NCBI GenBank assembly: GCA_028284775.1 | Contig: JANQRB010000164.1 | Coordinates: 1 to 33,939, forward strand | Direction: 5' to 3' | DNA from: Candidatus Kapaibacterium sp. | Lineage (GTDB): Bacteria > Bacteroidota > Ignavibacteria > Kapaibacteriales > UBA7675 | Length of the DNA: 33,939 nucleotides | In this document: positions 25,507 to 33,572 of the stretch, one piece after another | How the letters are laid out: each line of letters opens with the position of its first letter | Numbering within the stretch: position 1 is the first letter of the stretch | Made by a program: the position numbers and the translations under genes | Notes under the pieces: generated by a model | The model's input: only the letters and a program-made list of their open reading frames with translations | Told to the model about the DNA's origin: nothing | The model's database searches: none

Positions 25507-26691
25507 ATGCACTATCAAAGCTTTCATCCGCCTGTGCGAACGCTCATGGGGCCAGGGCCCTCCGACGTCAGCCCACGCGTTCTGCAGGCGATGGCGCGGC
25601 CGACGCTTGGACACCTGGATCCGGCTTTTCTGCATCTGATGGATGAGATTCGCACCCTGTTGCAATACGCATTTTCGACCGGCAACGAATTGACCATGCC
25701 TGTCTCAGCGCCGGGCTCGGCCGGAATGGAGGCCTGTTTCGTAAACCTTGTGGAGCCGGGCGACAAAGTAATCGTCTGTCGCAACGGCGTCTTCGGCGAC
25801 CGTCTGCGCGCCAATGTGGAGCGTATCGGCGGCACAGCCGTAATGGTTGACGACGATTGGGGCGAAGCGGTCGACCCCGCCAAAGTCGAAGCCGCTCTGC
25901 GACAGCATCCCGACGCCGCCGTTGTGGCATTCGTTCATGCCGAGACCTCTACCGGCGCCCTGTCCGATGCGGCGACGCTTACGAATCTGGCGCACGACCA
26001 CGACTGTCTGGTTATCATGGATGCCGTTACATCCCTGGGCGGCGTACCGCTGCTGGTCGATGCCTGGGGCGTCGACGCCGTCTATGCGGGAACGCAGAAA
26101 TGTCTCTCATGTACACCCGGTCTCTCGCCCGTCACTTTTAACAGTCGTGCCGTGGAACGCATTCGCAAGCGCAATAGCCCGATTCAGAGCTGGTTCCTGG
26201 ATATGAATCTCGTGATGGGCTACTGGGGCGGCGGGGCGAAGCGCGCCTACCACCATACCGCCCCGATTAATGCTTTATACGGCCTGCATGAGTCGCTGCT
26301 GATGCTGCATGAAGAAAAACTGGAAAATGCCTGGGCGCGGCACGAGCGACACCACCGCGCCCTGAAAGCCGGCCTGGAGAGCATGGGCCTGGCCTATATC
26401 GGTACGGAGGGCCGACGCCTGCCGCATCTCAATGCCGTGGCCATACCGCAGGGTATTGACGAAGCCCGCGTGCGCCGCCGGCTGCTGCGGGAATACGGCA
26501 TCGAAATCGGCGCCGGGCTGGGCGAGCTGGCGGGCAAAGTCTGGCGTATCGGCCTGATGGGTACTAGCTGTAATGCCCGTAATGTGTATGTCTTCCTCGG
26601 CGCACTGGAAGCTATTCTGGGCGAGATGGGCGCTCAGGTGGAAGCCGGCCGGGCACTCGCAGCGGCGCGGCGGCAGCTGGAGGAAAGCTGA
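25507..26691 (+). CDS. class V PLP aminotransferase (alanine-glyoxylate / serine-pyruvate type)
   Basis: ATG 25507 follows GGAAGGAG at 6 nt and gives 394 aa, the usual length. Family features: LMGPGPSDVSPRVLQAMARPTLGHLDP at the N-terminus (substrate-loop region), SAPGSAGMEA, VHAETSTGAL, the PLP-nitrogen Asp in VIMDAVTSLGG, and the Schiff-base Lys198 in YAGTQKCLSCTPG. It probably transfers an amino group from alanine or serine to glyoxylate, giving glycine, in the cytoplasm. It lies 99 nt after the dehydrogenase on the same strand, so the pair could convert glycolate to glyoxylate to glycine. The next gene starts 1 nt after its stop. Confidence 0.9.
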   Translation: MHYQSFHPPVRTLMGPGPSDVSPRVLQAMARPTLGHLDPAFLHLMDEIRTLLQYAFSTGNELTMPVSAPGSAGMEACFVNLVEPGDKVIVCRNGVFGDRLRANVERIGGTAVMVDDDWGEAVDPAKVEAALRQHPDAAVVAFVHAETSTGALSDAATLTNLAHDHDCLVIMDAVTSLGGVPLLVDAWGVDAVYAGTQKCLSCTPGLSPVTFNSRAVERIRKRNSPIQSWFLDMNLVMGYWGGGAKRAYHHTAPINALYGLHESLLMLHEEKLENAWARHERHHRALKAGLESMGLAYIGTEGRRLPHLNAVAIPQGIDEARVRRRLLREYGIEIGAGLGELAGKVWRIGLMGTSCNARNVYVFLGALEAILGEMGAQVEAGRALAAARRQLEES

Positions 26692-26692
26692 A

Positions 26693-27340
26693 ATGACCGC
26701 AGAGGACTATCGCTATTGGCGCAATCAGGCACGGCGTCACTCGCGGCGCGCCGATGAGGCCGATGACCTGCTGCACGACTGTCTTCTGGCCGCAATTCGG
26801 GCCGGACGTCATAATCTTGAAGAAGTGTCGCAGCGACGTTGGTTCGCGGGCGTTCTTCGCAATCAGGCGACGATGACCGCACGTACGGCGGCGCGGCGGC
26901 GGCAGCGTGAAGCCTTCAGCAGCCCGACCGAGTCTACCCACAACGATTTGCCGGCGCCGGGCGAGGCCAAGACCTTTCTGGCTGCACTGACGCCTGCCTG
27001 CCGGCAGGTGGCATTGCTGGCGCTGCACGGTATGAACCGCCGCGAAATTGCCTGGGCGCTCGACCTGAGCGATGCGGCATTGCGTCAGCGTCTGCGTAGC
27101 CTGAGACTGGCATTGGCCGACATCGAACCGACCTTAGCGCGCGAGGCCCTGGCGCTGGCCTACACTGGACGGCGGCGCGCTATCGAGTCCGACCTTGAAT
27201 TCGGTCTTATCCGGCGGGCACTGGGCACCGCAGTGCGCGCCGAAAAGGGCGTCGGCAGCCACGATCCGGACGGCCACCTTTTTGTAGTTCATCTTGGCCG
27301 TCCTCACAAAGCGGGGGTCGGCGGCAACAATGAAGCATAG
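26693..27340 (+). CDS. ECF-like sigma-70 family factor
   Basis: 215 aa from ATG 26693, one base after the aminotransferase stop, with GGAGGAAAG inside the end of that gene as its ribosome site; this implies translational coupling. Region 2 is recognisable (DEADDLLHDCLLAAIRAG; RRWFAGVLRNQATMTARTAARRRQRE). Region 4 is a typical helix-turn-helix (LAALTPACRQVALLALHGMNRREIAWALDLSDAALRQRLRSL), with a helix start MNRREIAWAL where ECF factors have YxEIAxxL. A ~70-residue C-terminal extension ends with a DPDGHLFVVHLGRP strand, which could be a regulatory appendage. No anti-sigma gene is adjacent. Target genes are unknown; coupling to metabolic genes rather than an anti-sigma is unusual. Confidence 0.75.
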   Translation: MTAEDYRYWRNQARRHSRRADEADDLLHDCLLAAIRAGRHNLEEVSQRRWFAGVLRNQATMTARTAARRRQREAFSSPTESTHNDLPAPGEAKTFLAALTPACRQVALLALHGMNRREIAWALDLSDAALRQRLRSLRLALADIEPTLAREALALAYTGRRRAIESDLEFGLIRRALGTAVRAEKGVGSHDPDGHLFVVHLGRPHKAGVGGNNEA

Positions 27341-27380
27341 CTCATACTTTTTGTCTCTGTCAATCTTATGAGGTTCAATT

Positions 27381-27761
27381 ATGTTGAAAGATCCCCGCGT
27401 TTCCGCGCTGGTGTTTTACGTCGCGAACCCGGAGCGCTCCGCCGCCTTTTACCACGATGTTCTGGGATTGCCGACGAGCAGCATCGACACCGGCGAAGGT
27501 CAGCTGCATACGGCCGATGCCGGCGAAACGCTGCTGCTCTTCTTTAAGGGCGATGACAAACCGGGACGGACGCCAATCGTTGTGTTCGGACTGGACGGCG
27601 GCATCGAAAGCCTGGTGGAAGAGTTGGTGCGCAAGGGCGTCGAAATCGTTCTTCCGGTCAGCGATGCGCCGGGCGGCGGTCTGACGGCCGACTTTCTGGA
27701 TCCCGACGGTCATTTGTTAAGTTTCTATCAGTCAGCCGGATTGCCGCGGCGGCGGGATTAA
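27381..27761 (+). CDS. small VOC-superfamily (glyoxalase/dioxygenase fold) protein
   Basis: 126 aa, starting at ATG 27381 with GAGG nine nt upstream. It shows the paired betaalphabetabetabeta pattern: SALVFYVANPERSAAFYHDVLGLP, then ETLLLFFKGDD, VVFGLDGGIESLVEELVRKGVEIV, and the end FLDPDGHLLSFYQ. The usual metal ligands appear altered: the first-strand His is Phe and the Glu normally after DPDGxxx is Ser. It may therefore bind rather than convert a small molecule, and I do not assign glyoxalase activity. It lies 40 nt after the sigma factor on the same strand, probably the last gene of that unit. Confidence 0.8.
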   Translation: MLKDPRVSALVFYVANPERSAAFYHDVLGLPTSSIDTGEGQLHTADAGETLLLFFKGDDKPGRTPIVVFGLDGGIESLVEELVRKGVEIVLPVSDAPGGGLTADFLDPDGHLLSFYQSAGLPRRRD

Positions 27762-27782
27762 TTTCCCGCTGCCGAGAAAGCG

Positions 27783-27816
27783 GACGGTGGCCGTCAAGAG
27801 CATTGCGGCCACCGTC
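27783..27816 (+). terminator. hairpin after the VOC gene
   Basis: GACGGTGGCCG (27783-27793) and CGGCCACCGTC (27806-27816) form a perfect 11-bp stem with a 12-nt loop, 21 nt after the stop codon. The following sequence is only mildly T-rich, so it may be a terminator or mRNA-end stabiliser. Confidence 0.6.
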
Positions 27817-28251
27817 GCCGCTGCGGATTCTTCCTTGGCAGCGATGGAGCCGGCGCGGCCATCAAAAGGAACACCATGCCCGGCTTTTAAACAGCAGCGT
27901 AAAAAATGGTTGGATAGAATTCGACGATCACTTAACTTTAGATCCCACTGCCCGGGAATCTAAGATCATACCGCAACCTTCGTTGCATTACTCTTCATAA
28001 GTTCTCAATTCCCGCACTTCATAGCCGAGTCCGATTCTGTGTGACGGCAGCATCGCGAGCAGCAGGAACAATATCTTTTCTTGCTTAACAGCGGACGCCG
28101 CTTTAACACAGGGGCGCGCTATTGCTATGCCTCGAATGTCATCTCAAACCGTGCGTTAGCTCAGAACCCAGTTTAGGCTGTCTGGACAGTCGGGCGCCGC
28201 TGTGCCCGCAGCCCGACATCGTGGTAACGATCGGCATTTTTTGAATCTGCC
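27817..28251. other. gene-free stretch upstream of the Rhs gene
   Basis: About 435 bp with no supported gene on either strand and no clear promoter box. The short open frames show no family resemblance. Confidence 0.4.
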
Positions 28252-28313
28252 GCAGAACCGAGGCATGTCTTTGATCGAAGTGGACAAGTCAAAGAGGTCG
28301 CCGCGGTTCCTGC
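28252..28313 (+). promoter_or_regulatory. imperfect stem-loop in the leader of the Rhs gene
   Basis: GCAGAACCG (28252-28260) pairs with CGGTTCCTGC (28304-28313, one bulge), and inside it TCTTTGA (28268-28274) pairs with TCAAAGA (28289-28295). It ends 46 nt before the ATG. It could be a leader structure; no known riboswitch class is recognised. Confidence 0.3.
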
Positions 28314-28359
28314 CGTATGCAATTAACAGTTATCCATCATCAAATGAACAAGGAATGAC

Positions 28360-31300
28360 ATGCGAACACAAACCGGCATTTGCAGTGCATTACTTATGGC
28401 CGTCCTGCTGCTGCCTGCGCTTCAGGCCCAGAATATCCCGGTGCCCAATGTAATGGGCCCCTCGGGAACGCAGGTAAACACACTAAGCGGCAACCTGTTT
28501 TATGAACGAACGGATATTTGTCTGTTGAGCCCCGGAGCAGACCTCAATATGAGCTTTGCCTACAATAATCAGAAGTCGGCGCTCAATTTCGGCTACGGCA
28601 ATGGCTGGACATTTGCCTACAACATACTATACGATCCGCAGGGTCTCGACATTCTTATCCGTCGCGGCGACGGTCGCAGCGACCTGTTTACCTGGAATGG
28701 CGGCGGCTATGATGCGCCGGCCGGTATCTTCGATGTATTGACGGAATACGCGCCGGGACAATTCAGCCTGACAGGCAAGGACGGGACTGTTTATTACTTC
28801 AACGACAATAGCCATCGACGCTTAACGGAAGTAGAGGATCTCAACGGCAATTTGCTCACGATTACTTACAGCGGCGGCTTGCCGAGTACGATGGTGGACG
28901 CGGTCGGCCGCTCCCTGAGTTTTACCTTCAGCGGCGGCTTGTTAACACGTATCGATGATCCGAACGCTTCGCCGGCACGTGCCGTCCTCTATGCCTATGA
29001 CGCCAACGACAACATGATCCAGGCGACGGATCCGGCCGGCCATAGCATCAACTATGTTTATGATGCGAATCGTAATCTCATCCGAATCGAAGATGCCCGC
29101 GGCAGCCTGTTCGATATTAGTTATCATGCCGGCGGCGTGAGCGTCTTTAGCATCAGTTCGGCACTGACAGATATTGGCTTTTCCTATTCTTCAAGTCCGA
29201 TGCAGACGGTCGTATCGGAACAGGTCGGCGCCAGCTCAGAATTGACCACATACGAATTCGATGCCCAGGGACGCATGATTCACCAGGTAGGCAGTTGCTG
29301 TGGCTACAATGTGCAGTACCAGTATGATGCAGACAATAATATCATCATGACAACGGACGCCAACGGCAACAGCAGCACGAGTACCTTTGATACGCGCGGC
29401 AACCGACTCAGCGAAACCGACGCACTGGCCAACACGGAAAGCTGGACCTATGATCCTGTTTTTAACAAAGTTCTCTCGCATACCAACAAGAACGGCCATA
29501 CGACCAACTACAGCTATGATGCCGCCGGTAACCTCCTCCTGATCGCCAAGCCCCTGGGCGTCAACGAATCGTTCAGCTATTTCGCTAATGGCCTGAAGGC
29601 GAGCCATACCGACGGCAACGGCAACGTCAGCAGCTTTGTTTACGATGCGAACGGTAATCTTGCCACGCTTAACAGGCCGATCGGTACAGAGTCTTTTATT
29701 CACGACAATATCGGCAATCTTTTGAGCCATACGGATGCAAACGGCAACAACAGCAGCTTCACATACGACGCCGTTAGCCAGATGCTCAGCGCGACCGATG
29801 CCGCCGCTAATGTCACAAGCTATGTCTACGACGGCAACGGCAGCGTGACGGCCGAGACCGATGCCAATGGTCATACGACTCTCTACAGCTATGATGTGCT
29901 GGACCGGCTGATTCAGGTGAGCGATCCGCTTGCGGCACTGACGACGTTCAGTTACGACGAAAAAGATAATCTGCTGACGACTACCGACGCCAACGGCAAT
30001 GTCAGCGTCAACAGCTACGACGGCCGCAATCTGCTGAAAGATGCCTGGGACATGCTTGGCAATAGCAAACAGTTTGGCTATGATGTTAAAGGCAACCTGA
30101 TCAGCGCAATCGACCCTAACAACAATACGAGCAACTTCAGCTACGATGCTGTAGATCGTCTTGTCTCCGCGAGCAATGGCGCGGGTGAAACAACGACCTT
30201 CGTACTGGATGCGATGGGTAATATCGTTAACATTAACCTGCCCAACGGCAATGTCGTCACGTATCAATACGACGCCCTTAACCGACTCGTGTCTGTTGAC
30301 GATATGATCGGTACCATCAGCCTGTTCGCCTATGACAACAATGACAATATTGTCAGTCACACCGACGGCGCCGGCAATGTCACGACTACGAGCTATGACG
30401 CGCTGAATCGTCGTGTCTCTGTCGTCGATCCCATGCTGCAGGTTGAAAACTACACTTTCGATGACAATGGTAATCTCCTGAGCTCGCAGGATGCCAACGG
30501 CAATGTCACGAGCTATACCTATAATGTCGTTAACCTGAAGATCAGCGAACTGGATGCGATGGGCGGCCTGAGCAACTTTGCCTACGATGCCGTCGGCAAT
30601 CTGCTGAGCGTCACCGACGCCAACAGCAATTCGACCGTTTACACCTATGATGCCGTGAATCGCCAGGTGACCGAAACGCTTGCCGGCGGCGGTAGTCTGA
30701 CTTATGCCTATGATCCCGTCGGCAATCTTGTGAGCCGGATGGACTATTCGGGAGCAGTAACCGACTATCATTACGATGCCGCGAATCGTCTGACGATGCG
30801 CGACTATCCGGGGCCTAACGACGACAACTTCACGTATACTCCCGGGGGGCAGATCAGCAGCGCCTGGAATGCACTTGCAAGCCTGAGCTTCAGCTATGAC
30901 GCGGCGAATCGTCTGCTGACCGAAACGCTCAACGGCAAGGTGACCGAGACCCAATACAATGTAGCGGCGGGAATCTATACGCTCATTTATCCTTCCGGAA
31001 AGAGTATCGAAAAAGAACTCGACCTGCGCGGCCGGCTGGCGCAGGTTCGGGATGGCGGAACGCCGACCGCCAATTACGTGTACGATGCGGCCGACCGTGT
31101 CCTTGCCCGTGAATATCCCGGCAACGGCATTACGGGAGATTATACCCTGAATCCCAGCGGCCGCATCAGCAACCTGAATTATCAGCCGGGCTTTAACGTG
31201 CAGTTTAACTACGATTACGACCCGGCCGGAAATCGAATCACGGAAGAAAAAGTGCACCGACCGAACCACTCGCAGCTTTTCAGCTACGATGCGACGGATC

Positions 31301-32553
31301 GTCTGCTGCAGGTACAGGAAGGTGTCCTGACCGGATCAACGATTTCTCCGATCCTCAGTCAGGTCGACTTCGACTTCGACCCGCTTGGAAATCGCAACCT
31401 CGTCGTCGACAATGGACTGGTGACAACTTACACATCGAACGTCGACAACCAATATACGAGTATCGTCGGCATCGGAATCATTAACCCGGTGTATGACGGC
31501 AACGGCAATGTCGTGTTCGACGGCGTTAACTCATACGCCTACGATAGCGAGAATCGGCTGGAATCCGTTAATGGCGGTGCAACGGCGGTTTATGCCTACG
31601 ATCCTTTCGGACGGCGTATTAGCTCCAACAGCACGGCCGGTTCGCTGGATTTCTATTACAGCGGCTCGCGGCTCATCGAAGAATACCAGGGCGGGACGAA
31701 TGTACTGCTGGCCAGCTATGTTTACGGTAACTACGTCGATGAGATATTGACGATGGACCGCGGCGGTTTCACGTTCTATTATATCCATGATGCCCAGAAC
31801 AATGTCGTTGCCCTGGCAGACAATGCCGGCGCGCCGGAAGAGTTCTACGAATATGATGCATTTGGCGAGGTCACGGTCTACGACCCAAGCTACAGTCCAT
31901 TGCCCGCTACGGCCGTCGGTAATCCTTATGTTTACACGGGACGCCGCCTCGATCCGGAAACGGGCCTGTATTATTATCGCGCCCGTTACTACGATCCTGT
32001 TCACGGTCGTTTTCTGCAGCGCGATCCTCTTGGCTATGTCGACGGCCTGAACCTTTACGCTTATGTTGAAAACAACCCCGTTAACCGCGTTGACCCTAGC
32101 GGCCTCGACTGGTGGGAATGGATACCGATTGTCAGCACGATCGGTCACGCGCTGGCGGACCCCGAAGGACGCGATTGCAAAGACTACGCCTCCTGTAAAG
32201 TCGACCCGCGCAAATGTCGCGTACGTGCCCTCGCTGCTGCGGAGGAAGAACGTTGTCGTAAATGTATCCGAGTTAAACTGGCGGAATACGTTTCCGACTG
32301 GTTCGGCGTGGAAGGAGTGCTGCGGGATGCCGTCCAAGGCCTGGCGGGCGTCGTGGCTGCCGCCGTAGCGAAGTATGGCATTAAAACGGGCGCCAAGGGA
32401 GCCATCGGCGGCGCGGTTACTGGCGGCGCTCTGGCGGTGGACGCGGCGGCCGACCTGGCAATCCTGATATCAAAGGCCGACGATATGGCCGACGCTGCCG
32501 AGAAAGCGGAAGGCAAATATTGCAAATGCCCCCGCCGGAAACGTTTTCGTTAA
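28360..32553 (+). CDS. secreted Rhs / YD-repeat protein with variable C-terminal tail
   Basis: 1397 aa, starting at ATG 28360 behind AAGGA. A Sec signal peptide (ICSALLMAVLLLPALQAQ) is followed by an Rhs N-terminal segment (GTQVNTLSGNLFYERTDICL, ~residues 25-130). Several dozen YD repeats of the form YDxxGNLxxxTDANGN follow (~140-1130), then the Rhs core domain (YVYTGRRLDPETGLYYYRAR; GRFLQRDPLGY; LNLYAYVENNPVNRVDPSG). The boundary motif PxxxxDPxGL is intact (residues 1240-1249). The last 148 residues are variable: WW-rich start, seven Cys, a Gly/Ala-rich hydrophobic stretch (GAIGGAVTGGALAV) and a basic end. In Rhs proteins such tails are often toxins released from the shell. I do not recognise this one, and no immunity-like gene follows. 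A Sec signal and no T9SS domain suggest periplasmic or lipid-independent surface delivery. Function open: toxin or structural surface protein. Confidence 0.88.
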   Translation: MRTQTGICSALLMAVLLLPALQAQNIPVPNVMGPSGTQVNTLSGNLFYERTDICLLSPGADLNMSFAYNNQKSALNFGYGNGWTFAYNILYDPQGLDILIRRGDGRSDLFTWNGGGYDAPAGIFDVLTEYAPGQFSLTGKDGTVYYFNDNSHRRLTEVEDLNGNLLTITYSGGLPSTMVDAVGRSLSFTFSGGLLTRIDDPNASPARAVLYAYDANDNMIQATDPAGHSINYVYDANRNLIRIEDARGSLFDISYHAGGVSVFSISSALTDIGFSYSSSPMQTVVSEQVGASSELTTYEFDAQGRMIHQVGSCCGYNVQYQYDADNNIIMTTDANGNSSTSTFDTRGNRLSETDALANTESWTYDPVFNKVLSHTNKNGHTTNYSYDAAGNLLLIAKPLGVNESFSYFANGLKASHTDGNGNVSSFVYDANGNLATLNRPIGTESFIHDNIGNLLSHTDANGNNSSFTYDAVSQMLSATDAAANVTSYVYDGNGSVTAETDANGHTTLYSYDVLDRLIQVSDPLAALTTFSYDEKDNLLTTTDANGNVSVNSYDGRNLLKDAWDMLGNSKQFGYDVKGNLISAIDPNNNTSNFSYDAVDRLVSASNGAGETTTFVLDAMGNIVNINLPNGNVVTYQYDALNRLVSVDDMIGTISLFAYDNNDNIVSHTDGAGNVTTTSYDALNRRVSVVDPMLQVENYTFDDNGNLLSSQDANGNVTSYTYNVVNLKISELDAMGGLSNFAYDAVGNLLSVTDANSNSTVYTYDAVNRQVTETLAGGGSLTYAYDPVGNLVSRMDYSGAVTDYHYDAANRLTMRDYPGPNDDNFTYTPGGQISSAWNALASLSFSYDAANRLLTETLNGKVTETQYNVAAGIYTLIYPSGKSIEKELDLRGRLAQVRDGGTPTANYVYDAADRVLAREYPGNGITGDYTLNPSGRISNLNYQPGFNVQFNYDYDPAGNRITEEKVHRPNHSQLFSYDATDRLLQVQEGVLTGSTISPILSQVDFDFDPLGNRNLVVDNGLVTTYTSNVDNQYTSIVGIGIINPVYDGNGNVVFDGVNSYAYDSENRLESVNGGATAVYAYDPFGRRISSNSTAGSLDFYYSGSRLIEEYQGGTNVLLASYVYGNYVDEILTMDRGGFTFYYIHDAQNNVVALADNAGAPEEFYEYDAFGEVTVYDPSYSPLPATAVGNPYVYTGRRLDPETGLYYYRARYYDPVHGRFLQRDPLGYVDGLNLYAYVENNPVNRVDPSGLDWWEWIPIVSTIGHALADPEGRDCKDYASCKVDPRKCRVRALAAAEEERCRKCIRVKLAEYVSDWFGVEGVLRDAVQGLAGVVAAAVAKYGIKTGAKGAIGGAVTGGALAVDAAADLAILISKADDMADAAEKAEGKYCKCPRRKRFR

Positions 32554-32648
32554 GGTCCGCCGAATTTTATCACAGCAGGTGACAGGCAAGAACAAATCTA
32601 TCCGTCCGATAACCGGACATCATGTTTAAACAATACAGGTAGAATCCT

Positions 32649-33365
32649 ATGTCAACTATGTATAAAACAACTCAAGGCGCATCACGTGCTTTTCGGAACG
32701 GTTCAGAGACTGTTTTACAGGGCATCCTGCCGTTGCTAGTGTTCGTGTTTGCCTCTCTTAGTCTCGCCGCGCAGTTCCCGACCGGCGGGGCGCAGGACCG
32801 CGAACAGTATCAACGTCCCTGCCCCGATCAGTTACAACTTCAGGTGGATGTGATCCATGCCAGCGCCGCCGGTGAAAGTGACGGCGCGATCGATCTCAGC
32901 GTTAGCGGAGGTGAGCCGCCCTACAAGTTTGTATGGACCTCGCCCGCTTTTCATGCCGCGAGCGAAGACATCGCCAATCTACCGGCCGGCGAATATATGG
33001 TGTTGGTCTGCGACGCGCTTGACTGCGACGCAACGGCTTTTGTCAATGTTAAGGACCGGACTGTCATATCGGAAGTCGGCGAAGAACCGGCAGGTATCAT
33101 AAACGCTGTCCATGGTCTCAAGGTATTGCCCAATCCCGCAGCGGATCATATTGTCATCGATTACTCGCTGTCAAAGTCGAGCGATATCACCTTGACGATC
33201 AATGACCAATTGGGCAATACGATTGCGGTCGCTTTTGACGGCAGGGCCGGCGTCGGCAGCCACAGCCTGGAGTTTGACGTCAGCCGGTTGGCGCCCGGCG
33301 CCTACTTTTGTCGGATCAGCACCGCTGCCGGACAGACCGCATGTAAATTCGCGGTGACACGTTAA
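32649..33365 (+). CDS. small secreted T9SS cargo protein with one SprB-type repeat
   Basis: 238 aa, starting at ATG 32649. The N-terminus carries ~22 polar residues, then a hydrophobic segment (VLQGILPLLVFVFASLSLAAQ), a long-n-region signal peptide. One SprB-like repeat follows (DGAIDLSVSGGEPPYKFVWTS ... AGEYMVLVCDALDCD, ~75-135). A type A T9SS sorting domain (VLPNPAADHIVIDYSL ... APGAYFCRIS, ~160-238) ends the protein. It lies 95 nt after the Rhs gene on the same strand. It could be an accessory of the Rhs protein, but export to the cell surface argues against a classical cytoplasmic immunity protein. It resembles a miniature of the gene at 18648. Confidence 0.82.
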   Translation: MSTMYKTTQGASRAFRNGSETVLQGILPLLVFVFASLSLAAQFPTGGAQDREQYQRPCPDQLQLQVDVIHASAAGESDGAIDLSVSGGEPPYKFVWTSPAFHAASEDIANLPAGEYMVLVCDALDCDATAFVNVKDRTVISEVGEEPAGIINAVHGLKVLPNPAADHIVIDYSLSKSSDITLTINDQLGNTIAVAFDGRAGVGSHSLEFDVSRLAPGAYFCRISTAAGQTACKFAVTR

Positions 33366-33399
33366 GTTTCGCATAGAGATTCTGGAATCGCTTCAGATA

Positions 33400-33437
33400 A
33401 ACGGTCTGAGGATGTGCTTCATTCTCAGACCGTTTTT
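33400..33437 (+). terminator. strong intrinsic terminator after the small T9SS gene
   Basis: AACGGTCTGAG (33400-33410) pairs perfectly with CTCAGACCGTT (33424-33434), followed by TTT to 33437: a textbook stem-loop plus T-run 35 nt after the stop codon. Confidence 0.88.
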
Positions 33438-33572
33438 GTTGTTGTGGCTAGGGCACTAGAGTTGGCCGTTCTGGCTGTTCGTACTAACTTGTCGTGGTGA
33501 CAGAAACAGACCGCGTCACTCTTTACTGTGGAACCTTGGCGACAAGTATCCTGCAAAGAATGCGAACAAATT

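Noticed and set aside
27381..27761. Naming the VOC protein lactoylglutathione lyase
   Set aside because: Key metal-ligand residues appear substituted and nothing nearby supports methylglyoxal metabolism.
29236..31269. 677-aa minus-strand open frame opposite the Rhs gene
   Set aside because: Its repetitive sequence is the mirror of the YD repeats; no family resemblance, no plausible start region.
29300..31300. Regularly repeated DNA in the Rhs gene as a CRISPR or satellite array
   Set aside because: The repeats are in frame, degenerate at DNA level and encode YD motifs; spacing is variable.
32649..33365. The small gene after Rhs as a classical immunity protein
   Set aside because: It has a signal peptide, a SprB-type repeat and a T9SS sorting domain, so it is an exported cargo rather than a cytoplasmic antidote.
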